This document shows positions 33,455 through 42,356 of a DNA stretch of 64,000 nucleotides, one piece after another. The notes under the pieces are model-generated. The model ran no database searches, was not told the DNA's origin, and saw nothing but the letters and a program-made list of their open reading frames with translations. Location of the stretch: assembly GCF_030009775.1 (NCBI RefSeq), contig NZ_JASCTH010000026.1:1-64000 (forward strand). The letters run 5' to 3'. Position 1 is the first letter of the stretch; the number at the start of each line of letters is the position of its first letter. The position numbers and the translations under genes were made by a program. Origin of the DNA: Actinoplanes sandaracinus (GTDB taxonomy: Bacteria > Actinomycetota > Actinomycetes > Mycobacteriales > Micromonosporaceae).

Positions 33455-36400
33455 TCAGTTCTGCACGAAGACCGAGACGGTTCGTGTCGGAACGGTCAGC
33501 GTGCCGGTCTTGGACGCGAACGAGGCGGTTCGTGTCACGGGGTCGGCGGAGGACTGCTGGACCGGGTGGAGGGTGACGTTCTTGCCGGCGAGCGCGGGCA
33601 CCGTCTGGGTGGCGGTGGCCGTGCCGGCGTTGAAGACGACCGTGATCGACTTGTACCGCCGGTCCACGCCGCGGGCGTCGATCGTCATGGTGATGACGCC
33701 GGCGGTCTCGTTCGCGCCGGAGAGCGGGAACGCGACTCGCTTCTGCACCTGCGAGCCGGTGGCCAGCCCGAAGGCCGGAGTGGATTTCCGGATCTTCAGG
33801 AACTCCTGGTAGGTGGAGTTCGCCAGGTTGACGGCGGCGCAGTCCGGGATCAGGGCCGGATCGGCGAGCAACGGCTTGGCGTACGGGTACTTGCTCTCGT
33901 TGTCCGCCTTCGGCGGCAGGCCGCGACCGAACCCGTTGCCGGCGGCGCAGTCCCAGGTGATCTGGTTGAACCAATCGCCCGAGTTGAACGAGTTGCGGTC
34001 CAGTGATTTCGAGCGCAGCCGTTCGCTGCCGGTGGTGACGAAGCCGGCGCCCTGCCCGAGGACTGTGGTGGCCAGGGCCACCGACTGGGCCCGCGCCCGC
34101 TGGGCCGCGGTGGTGGCCTGCGGGAGTTTGTACGCCAGCGAGTCGTAGAGGATCTCGTTGTCGTGCGCGTCCACGTAGGTGATCACGTCGCCGGGGTTGA
34201 CGGTGTAGCCGGCCGGCGCACCGTTGTAGTCGACCTGCGAACCCTTGACGACCGCGCCCGACGAGCCGGTGAACGTGTAGTCGGCCAGGTTGCCGGTCAG
34301 ACCCACCTTGATCAGGTCCTGGTAGTGCAGGAGGCGGGCCCTCTGTTCCGCCTCGGTGCCGTTGGCGGCGTCGCCGTTGGGGGCGCCGGCCAGGCCGGAC
34401 GCGAACCCCTGGATGCGCGGGTTGCCGTCGAACGGGCCGCCACCGCGGACCGCGTCACGGAGCCGGTCGTTGAACGTGCCGATTCCGGTGCCGCCCATGT
34501 TGATCTGGGTGGCCTGGATGAAGCGGGCGTCGTTCGCCACCTCGCCGAAGTTCCAGCCCTCGCCGTACACATAGATGCTCTTGCCGTCGACGCCGTCCCG
34601 GGCGACGGTGAGCTTGTCGAGGGCCTTGCGCACCGCCAGGATGTTCTCCTTCGGGTGGTGGCCCATCAGGTCGAAGCGGAAACCGTCGACCTTGTACGCC
34701 TTGGCCCACGTCACGATCGAGTCGACGACGAGCTTGCCCATCATCGCGTTCTCCGGCGCGGTGTTGGCGCAGCAGGTGGAGTTGGCGACGGCGCCGTCCT
34801 CGAGGAGCCGGTGGTAGTAACCGGGCACGATCTGGTCGAGCACCGACTTGGCGTCGGTGCCGGCGGCCGAGGTGTGGTTGTAGACGACGTCCATGACCAC
34901 GCGCAGGCCGGCCTGGTTGACTCCGGTGACCATGTTCCGGAATTCCCGCGTGCGCTGGGAGGGGTCGACCGCGTAGCCGCCCTCGGGAACGGTGTAGTGC
35001 AGCGGATCGTAGCCCCAGTTGTAGCCGTCGGTGGCGGCGACGGCGGCGATGCATTCCTGCTGCTTGTCCGAGTCGGGGGGCAGCGACGCCAGGTCACAGG
35101 CGGGCTGCTGCTGGTCGGCGCGCTTCTCCGGGATGGTGGCGAAGTCGAACGCCGGCAGCAGGTGCAGGTGGGTCACGCCGGACTTCGCCAGGCTCTTCAG
35201 ATGCGCCATGCCCTGGGAGTCGCCGGTGAAGGCGCTGAACGTGCCGCGCTGAGCCGCCGGCACCGAGGCGTCCGCGATGGAGAAGTCCCGGACCGACAAC
35301 TCGGAGATCTGGATCTTCGCGGGAGCGACGGCTGCCGGCTTCTTGAGTGAGTTCCAGCCCGGGGGCGCGAGCGCCGGGTCGGCCAGGCTGACGAACTGGC
35401 TGCGGGTGGAGTCGGCGGTCAGGGCGACCGAGTACGGGTCGGTGACCGACGCCGTGACGATCTTCTGCGCGGCCGGCTGCCACGCGGTCACCCGGAACTC
35501 GTAGTACTTGCCGGCCCAGTCGCCCTTACCGGACCAGATGCCGGTGCGGTCGTTGCGGCTCAGCTCCACCAGGGCCGGGGAGACCTGGTCGGCGGTGTCG
35601 TAGACCTCGAGTTCGACGCTGCGGGCGGTCGGCGCCCACACCGCGACGCTCGCCTTGCTCCCGTTGACGACCGGCCCGAGAGTCGCGTCGGTGGCAGCCT
35701 GGTACACGTCGTCGAGGACGCCGGAGAGCTGCACGCCGGTGGCCGACAGCAGCTTGCCCGCGGCGTCGCGCTCGGTGACCACGACCTGGCCGCGCAGGAT
35801 GTCGGAGATGTTCTTCGCACCGACCCGGAACGCGCCGTGCTGCCAGAGGTGCGGGAACTCCTCGCGCTGCGCCTCGGTGAGTCCGGTGCGGACGGCGGAC
35901 AGCGGAACCGTGGTGAAGGTCCCGGTCAACTCGCCGTCGGCGACCCCGATCCCGCCGGTGGCCGAGTGGACCAGGTCGTAGACCTTGCCGTCGGTTCCGG
36001 CGCCGACCGGCTCCAGAGTGGTGCCGGTGCCCGTCTTCCAGGCGATCGTGCCCCGGTCCAGCCACACGGCGGCGGACTTGGTCACGTCGACCACGCCACC
36101 GGCCGAGGCGCTCTTGACCAGCGGCAGCAGGCGGGTCTCCTGCCCGGCGATCAGCCAGACCTCACGGCCGGCCTTGGCGAAGTCGAGGGACTGGTCGGTG
36201 GGCAGATCCTTGGTGTCGCCGTTGTGCAGGATGTAGCTCAGTGACGTCGCGCCGGCCGCGAGAGGCACCTCGAAGACCGCGCCGTAGCTGTCGATCCGCG
36301 CCGGGAGCAGCGGGCTCGCCCAGTCGGTCGGGTTGGCCGCGCCGGCCCAGACGTGCAGGCCCCAGCCGTCGTAGTTCCCGTCGGCCTTACGCCAGTGGAT

Positions 36401-38920
36401 GATCGCCTTGTTCGGGTCCTGCGCCGGGTCGGGCTGCCCGGTGGCCGCCTGCCGGGTCGGGTAGACCGTGGCGTCACCCTGCTTGATCCAGATCTCCGGG
36501 TTGGCGCCGATGTCGATCGTGCGGTCGGCGTCGACGTCCTTGACGCCGCCGTCGCTGACGACGACGAACCCGACGCTCTTCGCGCCCGGCTTGAGTTTCA
36601 CGTAGGCGAAGCGGCCGTAGGAGTCCTCACCGGCGAACGGCTGACCGTCGGGCCAGGTGGTGGACATCGACGGGTCGACGTCACCCCAGACGTAGAGGTT
36701 CTGGTCGTCGTAGCCGCCCGCGGGCCGCTGGTAGTGCACGACCGCGTAGCCGGCGGTGGAAGTGGCCGCCGGGGTGCCGACGGTGATGTTCACGGTCGAC
36801 GACGCGAGCCGGCCCGAGCTGTCGCGGACCACGGCCTTGTAGCGGACGGGGGTGTCGCCGGCCAGCCCGGTCAGGTCGTGGTAGACGCGGTACGGCGCCT
36901 TGTCGGCGGTGCCGAGCAGCTTCCACTCGCCGCCCGCGACCTGCGCCGCGAAAGTCACCGTCGACAGCGGGTCGCCGGTGACGTCGGCGACGATCTCGGT
37001 GCGGGTGGGGACGGAGGCGTCGGCCTTCGGGCTGCTGATGGCCACGGTCGGAGCCTCGGCGGGTACGGCGATCGCGCTCCCGGCCTTGAGGACGATCGAG
37101 GACAGCGCCGGCACGGTGATGGTGATCTTGCCGTCCGCCGCGGCGGTCACCGGGGCGGCGCCACCGTAGACGCCGGTGAACACGGCGCCCGGCGAGGAGG
37201 TCGGGAACGTGACGGTCTGCGTGGTGGTGGCGTTGTTGGCCGCGACGACGTACTCCGCGCGGGTGTCGCGGGCGATGCGGGAGGCCGCGAAGACGCCCTG
37301 ACCCTCGGCCGCGTACCGGGTCACCTGGGTGCCGGTGACCAGCGCCGGATTCGCCTTGCGGAGCTTCGCGAGCTCGGCGATGGTCCGGTAGACCGGGTGC
37401 GACGTGTCGTAGTTGTCGACCGCGTGGGTGCGGTCGGTTCCGATCAGGTCGTCGTCCAGGTAGTCCGCGCTCTTGCTGGCGAACATGTCCTGGCGGGCGT
37501 CCTTGTCGCCACCCGGACCGGTGAAGCCCTGCTCGTCACCGGAGTAGACGACCGGCTGGCCGCGGGTCAGGAACATCAGCTCGTGCGCGAGCTGGTCGCG
37601 CTGGAGCCGGCTGTCGGCGGTGGCCGCGGCGGCGATGAACGAGCCGATCCGGCCCATGTCGTGGTTGCCGAGGAAGGTCGGCAGCCGGTCCGCGCCGGTG
37701 TTGCGGGCGGTGTAGAGGTCGTCCTTGGCGTACATGTCGGAGAGGGCGTTCGCGCCGCTGTTGCCGGTGACGAAGCCGCGCGCCGTCTCCTGGAAGGAGA
37801 AGTCCAGGGTGGCGGGCAGGTTGCCCTCCCGCACGTACTTCGACTGGATCTCCTGGTCGGCGGTGTAGACCTCGCCGAACATGAAGAAGTCCTTCTTGCC
37901 GGCCTTCTTCGCGGCCTTCTCGACGCCGGGCGCCCACTGCTGCCAGAACTCCAGGTTGGAGTGCTTGACGGTGTCGAGGCGGTAGCCGTCGATGCCGGTG
38001 TCCCGGACCCAGTCACCGTAGATCTTCGTCATGCCCTCGACCACCTCGGGACGCTCGGTGAAGAGGTCGTCGAGGCCGACGAAGTCGCCGTACTCGGCGT
38101 TCTCACCGGCGAAGGTGGAGTCACCCCGGTTGTGGTACATGTTCACGTCGTTCAGCCACGCCGGCTTCTTGACCTTGCGGTCGGCCGCGTTCGCGAACAC
38201 CGGGGTGTACGGGTACGACGTCGCGTCCGTCTTCGGGAACTCGTCCGAGCGCGCGTAGTTGCGGTCCTCGAACGGCTGCCCGTCGGTGTCGGTGTACGGG
38301 GAGTCCGCCTTGTCGACGTACGTGTACTTGTTCTCCGCGTACTTGATGACGTCGGCGGTGTGGTTGACGATGATGTCCAGGTAGACCTTCATGCCGCGCT
38401 GGTGCGCCAGCTTGACCAGCCTCTTCAGGTCGGCATTGGTGCCGAAGTGCGGGTCGACCTGGGTGAAGTCGGTGATCCAGTAGCCGTGGTAGCCGGCCGA
38501 CACGTCGGCTCCGGCGCCCTGCACGGGACGGTTCTTGAAGACCGGGGCGAGCCAGATGGCGGTGGTCCCGAGTCCCTGGATGTAGTCCAGGCGGTCCATC
38601 ACGCCCTTGAGGTCGCCACCGTGGTAGAAGCCCTTGTCGGCCGGGTCGTGGCCGGTGGCGAGGCGGTCGCCGGAAAGGCCGCCCTTGTCGTTCTTCGCGT
38701 CACCGTTGGCGAACCGGTCCGGAAGCACGAAGTAGAACTGCTCGCCGGAGGTCGGGTTGTCGGAGCCCCAGTGTTCGGACAGGCCCTGCGCGATCGCGGC
38801 GTCGCTGGGGACGGCGGGCGCCGCGGCGGCGGAGGCCGGGACGGCGACGAGTGGGAGGAAGAGGCTGAGCAGAGCGGCGCCCAGCCTCAGACGGCGGTGG
38901 AGGGGTCTTCTCGGTGCCAC
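33455..38920 (-). CDS. secreted amylopullulanase with two GH13 catalytic domains
   Basis: The 1821-residue enzyme is exported (signal about 1-34). An N-terminal alpha-amylase domain (about 50-520) has GYRLD (Asp316), MFGEV (Glu350) and FLGNHD (Asp421). After an Ig-like region come two pullulanase-type starch-binding modules (near 724-830 and 837-945, VVHYQRPAGGYDD and IIHWRKADGNYDG). A PulA-type domain follows with DGFRFD (about 1415), YGEGWN (about 1452) and VDAHDN (about 1585). It should cut both alpha-1,4 and alpha-1,6 links of starch. The start is GTG behind GGAAGGG. It is divergent from the LacI gene and near malEFG. Confidence 0.95.
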   Translation of the reverse strand: MAPRRPLHRRLRLGAALLSLFLPLVAVPASAAAAPAVPSDAAIAQGLSEHWGSDNPTSGEQFYFVLPDRFANGDAKNDKGGLSGDRLATGHDPADKGFYHGGDLKGVMDRLDYIQGLGTTAIWLAPVFKNRPVQGAGADVSAGYHGYWITDFTQVDPHFGTNADLKRLVKLAHQRGMKVYLDIIVNHTADVIKYAENKYTYVDKADSPYTDTDGQPFEDRNYARSDEFPKTDATSYPYTPVFANAADRKVKKPAWLNDVNMYHNRGDSTFAGENAEYGDFVGLDDLFTERPEVVEGMTKIYGDWVRDTGIDGYRLDTVKHSNLEFWQQWAPGVEKAAKKAGKKDFFMFGEVYTADQEIQSKYVREGNLPATLDFSFQETARGFVTGNSGANALSDMYAKDDLYTARNTGADRLPTFLGNHDMGRIGSFIAAAATADSRLQRDQLAHELMFLTRGQPVVYSGDEQGFTGPGGDKDARQDMFASKSADYLDDDLIGTDRTHAVDNYDTSHPVYRTIAELAKLRKANPALVTGTQVTRYAAEGQGVFAASRIARDTRAEYVVAANNATTTQTVTFPTSSPGAVFTGVYGGAAPVTAAADGKITITVPALSSIVLKAGSAIAVPAEAPTVAISSPKADASVPTRTEIVADVTGDPLSTVTFAAQVAGGEWKLLGTADKAPYRVYHDLTGLAGDTPVRYKAVVRDSSGRLASSTVNITVGTPAATSTAGYAVVHYQRPAGGYDDQNLYVWGDVDPSMSTTWPDGQPFAGEDSYGRFAYVKLKPGAKSVGFVVVSDGGVKDVDADRTIDIGANPEIWIKQGDATVYPTRQAATGQPDPAQDPNKAIIHWRKADGNYDGWGLHVWAGAANPTDWASPLLPARIDSYGAVFEVPLAAGATSLSYILHNGDTKDLPTDQSLDFAKAGREVWLIAGQETRLLPLVKSASAGGVVDVTKSAAVWLDRGTIAWKTGTGTTLEPVGAGTDGKVYDLVHSATGGIGVADGELTGTFTTVPLSAVRTGLTEAQREEFPHLWQHGAFRVGAKNISDILRGQVVVTERDAAGKLLSATGVQLSGVLDDVYQAATDATLGPVVNGSKASVAVWAPTARSVELEVYDTADQVSPALVELSRNDRTGIWSGKGDWAGKYYEFRVTAWQPAAQKIVTASVTDPYSVALTADSTRSQFVSLADPALAPPGWNSLKKPAAVAPAKIQISELSVRDFSIADASVPAAQRGTFSAFTGDSQGMAHLKSLAKSGVTHLHLLPAFDFATIPEKRADQQQPACDLASLPPDSDKQQECIAAVAATDGYNWGYDPLHYTVPEGGYAVDPSQRTREFRNMVTGVNQAGLRVVMDVVYNHTSAAGTDAKSVLDQIVPGYYHRLLEDGAVANSTCCANTAPENAMMGKLVVDSIVTWAKAYKVDGFRFDLMGHHPKENILAVRKALDKLTVARDGVDGKSIYVYGEGWNFGEVANDARFIQATQINMGGTGIGTFNDRLRDAVRGGGPFDGNPRIQGFASGLAGAPNGDAANGTEAEQRARLLHYQDLIKVGLTGNLADYTFTGSSGAVVKGSQVDYNGAPAGYTVNPGDVITYVDAHDNEILYDSLAYKLPQATTAAQRARAQSVALATTVLGQGAGFVTTGSERLRSKSLDRNSFNSGDWFNQITWDCAAGNGFGRGLPPKADNESKYPYAKPLLADPALIPDCAAVNLANSTYQEFLKIRKSTPAFGLATGSQVQKRVAFPLSGANETAGVITMTIDARGVDRRYKSITVVFNAGTATATQTVPALAGKNVTLHPVQQSSADPVTRTASFASKTGTLTVPTRTVSVFVQN

Positions 38921-39121
38921 AGCGCACCCTTCCGATTCGGTGGTATCGGATTGACTGTTATATATTTCTTCATGCCGACCCGGCGCGGAACCCGCTGGAA
39001 GGACTCCGTAGGGTGGTCCGGACCGTCCCGACGACGCGCCACCGGAAGCACAGCCGAAAAGTCGTTCAAGGTGCGTTCCATCGAACGATCGGCCTGTATC
39101 ACTCCTGTTGCCGGGACGTTA

Positions 39122-39133
39122 GCAAGGTCTTGC
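39122..39133. promoter_or_regulatory. candidate LacI/MalR operator upstream of the regulator gene
   Basis: GCAAGGTCTTGC is a GCAAG/CTTGC inverted repeat with 2 central bases, 61 bases upstream of the regulator start. The same half-sites recur upstream of malE. Autoregulation, and control of the divergent amylopullulanase gene, is inferred. Confidence 0.55.
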
Positions 39134-39181
39134 ATCGAATGGAAGACCTTTCAGGGCCATGCCGAGCAGACAACAGACGAC

Positions 39182-39187
39182 TAGAGT
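39182..39187 (+). promoter_or_regulatory. -10 element of a leaderless promoter
   Basis: TAGAGT is followed by 7 bases and then the ATG at 39195 of the LacI-family gene. Confidence 0.45.
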
Positions 39188-39194
39188 TGAGACC

Positions 39195-40244
39195 ATGCGT
39201 GCGCGAATGGCCGATATCGCCAAACAGGCTCAGGTCAGTGAGGCGACGGTGTCGCGTGTCATTAACGACCGCCCCGGCGTCTCTGCTGAAACCCGACAAG
39301 CGGTCCTGACCGCGCTGGACGTCCTCGGGTACGAACGACCGGAAAGATTGCGCAAGCGCAGTGCCGGTCTCGTCGGCCTGGTCGTCCCCGAACTGGACAA
39401 CCCGATCTTCCCGGCCTTCGCCCAGGTGATCGAGTCGACGCTGGCCCAGCACGGCTACACGCCGGTGCTGTGCACCCAATCACCCGGCGGCGTCACCGAG
39501 GACGAGTACGTCGAAATGCTCCTCGACCGGCAGGTCTCCGGCATCGTCTTCATCTCGTCATTGTCGGCCGACACCACCTCGGACCGCTCCCGCTATCAGC
39601 GACTGCTCGACCGGCCGCTGCCGATCGTGCTGGTCAACGGTTACGCCAAGGAGCTGGAAGCACCCTTCGTCTCGTGTGACGACCGGGTCGCCGGCGACCT
39701 CGGGGTCGTCCATCTGGTGGCGCTCGGGCACCGCCGGATCGGCATGATCTCCGGTCCCAACCGGTTCATCAACACCCAGCGCAAACTCCAGGGCTACCGC
39801 GCGGCGATGAAGCGCGAGGTGGGTCTCTCCGACGCCGAGATCGACGAGTTGGTCTCGCTGACCCTGTTCGGTGTGGAGGGCGGCGAGGTGGCCGCGGAAC
39901 GCCTGCTGAGCAAGGGCGTCACCGGCATCATCTGCGCCTCCGACATGATGGCGCTCGGTGCGATCCGAGCCGCCCGGCGGCGGGGTCTGCGGGTGCCGGA
40001 GGACGTCTCGGTCATCGGCTTCGACGACTCGGCGCTGATCCCGTTCACCGACCCACCCCTGACCACGCTGCGCCAGCCGGTCGCGGCCATGGCGGTGGCG
40101 GCGGTGCGGTCGCTGGTCGACGAGATCAACGGGCACGGCGCGCCACATTCGGAATACCTTTTCCACCCCGAGTTGGTGTCTCGCAACTCGACCGCGATCG
40201 CCCCGGCCCGGGCGGCTGTTCCGGTCGCCACACCAGCCGCCTGA
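39195..40244 (+). CDS. LacI-family regulator of maltodextrin utilisation (MalR-like)
   Basis: The 349-residue protein has a LacI helix-turn-helix and hinge (MADIAKQAQVSEATVSRVIN, about 6-60) and a sugar-binding periplasmic-protein fold (about 65-335, GLVVPELDNPIFPAFAQVIE, VIGFDDSALIPFTDPPLTTL). Its position between the amylopullulanase gene and malEFG makes it the likely repressor of both. The start is ATG 7 bases after TAGAGT. A CTTGC/GCAAG operator lies upstream. It ends at a shared strong terminator with malG. Confidence 0.92.
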   Translation: MRARMADIAKQAQVSEATVSRVINDRPGVSAETRQAVLTALDVLGYERPERLRKRSAGLVGLVVPELDNPIFPAFAQVIESTLAQHGYTPVLCTQSPGGVTEDEYVEMLLDRQVSGIVFISSLSADTTSDRSRYQRLLDRPLPIVLVNGYAKELEAPFVSCDDRVAGDLGVVHLVALGHRRIGMISGPNRFINTQRKLQGYRAAMKREVGLSDAEIDELVSLTLFGVEGGEVAAERLLSKGVTGIICASDMMALGAIRAARRRGLRVPEDVSVIGFDDSALIPFTDPPLTTLRQPVAAMAVAAVRSLVDEINGHGAPHSEYLFHPELVSRNSTAIAPARAAVPVATPAA

Positions 40245-40288
40245 CGCGAATCACGCCGATGGAGGCCTGGCCTCCGTCCGCGTGACGA

Positions 40289-40300
40289 GAGAGCGTTCTC
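40289..40300. promoter_or_regulatory. LacI-type operator-like palindrome, GAGAGCGTTCTC
   Basis: It has a central CG and GAGA/TCTC arms, the symmetry expected of LacI-family operators. The flanking ACGAGAGAGCGTT occurs again at 43897-43909 upstream of malE. It lies between the ends of the regulator gene and malG, an odd place for an operator, so it may be a relic or bind another protein. Confidence 0.35.
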
Positions 40301-40316
40301 CCTGATTGCCGAAACG

Positions 40317-40356
40317 CATCCAGGCGCCCCACCGAAATCGGCGGGGCGCCTGGATG
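40317..40356. terminator. bidirectional terminator between the LacI gene and malG
   Basis: CATCCAGGCGCCCC (40317-40330) pairs perfectly over 14 bp with GGGGCGCCTGGATG (40343-40356). Pairing continues inside the loop with CCG/CGG. On the plus strand it is followed by TCGTTTTGC, so it would end the LacI transcript, and it also ends malEFG. Confidence 0.8.
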
Positions 40357-40372
40357 GAAATCGTTTTGCTAA

Positions 40373-41287
40373 TCAGCCCTTCGTGCCGCCGGCGGTAAGG
40401 CCGGACACGAGATGCTTCTGGGCGAAGAGGAATACGATTCCGGCCGGGATCGTGACGAGCACCGCGGCCGCCGTCAGGTATTCCCATTGCGGATTGAACT
40501 GGGGCACGAACTGCTGGAGACCGTACGCCAGCGTGTATTTGTCATCGGTCTGGATGAACGCCGACGCATACGCCACCTCACCCCAGGCGGTGAGAAAGGC
40601 ATAGAAGCCGGTGACCGCGATGGCCGGCCTGGCGAGCGGCAGGATGACCCGGTAGAACGTGCGGAACGGCCCGCAGCCGTCCAGCGAGGCCGCCTCGTCC
40701 AGCGAGGTCGGAATCGAGTCGAAGTAACCCTTGAGCATCCAGGCGCAGAACGGCACGGCGATCGTCAGGTAGGCGATGACCAGGGCCGGCAGCGTGTTGA
40801 TCAGACCGAGGTCCGCCATGATCTTGTAGATCGGAACGATCAGGATGGACACCGGGAACATCTGGGTGACCAGGAAGACCATCATCAGGCCCCGGCGGCC
40901 CGGGAAGTTGAAGCGGGACAGCGCGTAACCAGTGGTGGCCGAGAAGAAGATGCCGATCAGCATGGTCAGGCCGGCGACGATGGCCGAGTTCAGGAACCAG
41001 ATCGGGAAGTTCGTCTCGAACAGCACGTACTCGTAGTTCGCGAACGTGGGATCCTTCACCAGCGTGATCTCGGTGCTCTGCACCGCGTAACCCGGCTTGA
41101 ACGACGACAGCACCACCCAGGCGATCGGGCCGAGCGCGATCAGCGACGCCAGGATGAGCGTGCCGTGCAGCGCGATCGACGCGCCGACGCTGCGCCGGCC
41201 GCGCCGTGGCCTGTTGACGCGGACGGTGCCGAGCGAGGCCGCCGTCGGGGATGCCGGGATCGGCGGAGTCGTGGTCATCTGGGCCAT
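40373..41287 (-). CDS. malG: maltodextrin ABC transporter permease MalG
   Basis: The 304-residue inner-membrane permease has about six membrane helices and the EAA loop near residue 205 (LDEAASLDGCGPFRTFYRVILPL) that contacts the ATPase. It pairs with MalF. It starts 1 base after the malF stop, so it is coupled. The N-terminus has a Pro/Arg-rich tail before the first helix. The ATPase gene (MsiK/MalK) is not in the window. Confidence 0.95.
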   Translation of the reverse strand: MAQMTTTPPIPASPTAASLGTVRVNRPRRGRRSVGASIALHGTLILASLIALGPIAWVVLSSFKPGYAVQSTEITLVKDPTFANYEYVLFETNFPIWFLNSAIVAGLTMLIGIFFSATTGYALSRFNFPGRRGLMMVFLVTQMFPVSILIVPIYKIMADLGLINTLPALVIAYLTIAVPFCAWMLKGYFDSIPTSLDEAASLDGCGPFRTFYRVILPLARPAIAVTGFYAFLTAWGEVAYASAFIQTDDKYTLAYGLQQFVPQFNPQWEYLTAAAVLVTIPAGIVFLFAQKHLVSGLTAGGTKG

Positions 41288-41288
41288 G

Positions 41289-42290
41289 TCACCAAACCTC
41301 GCCTTGCTTGCGCAGCACCCGCCGGTAGAACACCGAGAAGATGAGCAGGATCGAGAGAATCAGTACGCCGTAGGTGGAGGCGAGCGAGTAGTTCCGGATG
41401 CCTTCGAAGGCCGCCCGGAACGCGCCGGTCACCAGGATCTCGGTCGAGCCCGCCGGCTGGCCCTCGGTCACCAGGAAGATGATCGGGAACATGTTGAAGG
41501 TCCAGATCGTGCCGAGCAGGATCACCGTCATGCTGACCGGCCGCAGACCCGGCAGCGTGATGTTGCGGAACCGCTGCCACGGCGTCGCGCCGTCGATCTC
41601 GGCCGACTCGTAGAGTTCCTCCGGGATGCTCTGCATGCCGCCGAGCAGGGCCACCATCATGAACGGCACGCCCAGCCAGATGTTGGTGACGACCGCGACG
41701 AAGAGCGCGGTCGACTTGTTGGCGAACCAGGCGACCGAGTCGACGCCGATCGCGTTGAGCACCGAGTTGACCAGGCCGAGCCGCTCGTTGAAGAGGAACT
41801 TCCAGGCGAAGGCGCTGATGAACGCCGGCACCGCCCAGGGCAGCACCAGCATGACCCGGTAGAGGCCGCGGAACCGCATCTCCCGGTGGATCATGACGGC
41901 CAGGCCGAGGCCGAGGCCGTAGTGGAAGGCGACGCCCGCGGCGGTCCAGATCAGCGTGGTGCCCGTCCACTGCCAGAACTCACCGACCTTGCCGGTGAGG
42001 ACGTTGATGTAGTTGTCGAGCCCGACGAACGACCAGGCGTTCGGGTTCTCCCTGCAGACCTCGCCGCCGGTGATCGACTTGGTGCAGATCTCGGCGACCT
42101 GGTTGGCCTCGGTCTGGTCGGTGAACGTCAGCCAGATGCCGTTCACCAGGGGGTAGAAGATCAGGACCGCCAGGACGGCGACGACGGGCACGACCATCGC
42201 CCAGGCCGCCCAGTGTTTGTCCCAGCTCCGCCTCAACGTGGTCGACAGTCCGGCGCTCCTCGGCGCCGCGTCGGCGGTCACAGTGCTCAT
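41289..42290 (-). CDS. malF: maltodextrin ABC transporter permease MalF
   Basis: The 333-residue permease has about six membrane helices. A periplasmic loop carries two cysteines (EICTKSITGGEVCREN). The EAA loop is SIPEELYESAEIDGATPWQR. It forms the channel with MalG. It starts 66 bases after malE, across a hairpin that may limit its expression relative to the binding protein. Confidence 0.95.
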   Translation of the reverse strand: MSTVTADAAPRSAGLSTTLRRSWDKHWAAWAMVVPVVAVLAVLIFYPLVNGIWLTFTDQTEANQVAEICTKSITGGEVCRENPNAWSFVGLDNYINVLTGKVGEFWQWTGTTLIWTAAGVAFHYGLGLGLAVMIHREMRFRGLYRVMLVLPWAVPAFISAFAWKFLFNERLGLVNSVLNAIGVDSVAWFANKSTALFVAVVTNIWLGVPFMMVALLGGMQSIPEELYESAEIDGATPWQRFRNITLPGLRPVSMTVILLGTIWTFNMFPIIFLVTEGQPAGSTEILVTGAFRAAFEGIRNYSLASTYGVLILSILLIFSVFYRRVLRKQGEVW

Positions 42291-42318
42291 CAGCTGTGCT
42301 CCAGGAAGGAAACCGCGT

Positions 42319-42344
42319 GGCGCCGGCCCTTGCGGACCGGCGCC
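42319..42344 (-). promoter_or_regulatory. intercistronic hairpin between malE and malF
   Basis: GGCGCCGG (42319-42326) pairs with CCGGCGCC (42337-42344) around a 10-base loop. Such stems commonly protect the upstream binding-protein mRNA and lower expression of the permease genes. Confidence 0.55.
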
Positions 42345-42356
42345 GGCGTCAGTCGA

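Noticed and set aside
36353..39184. 943-codon frame antisense to the amylopullulanase gene
   Set aside because: It is a GC-driven shadow of the real gene; the translation is Val/Arg/Gly/Asp-rich low complexity with no domain.
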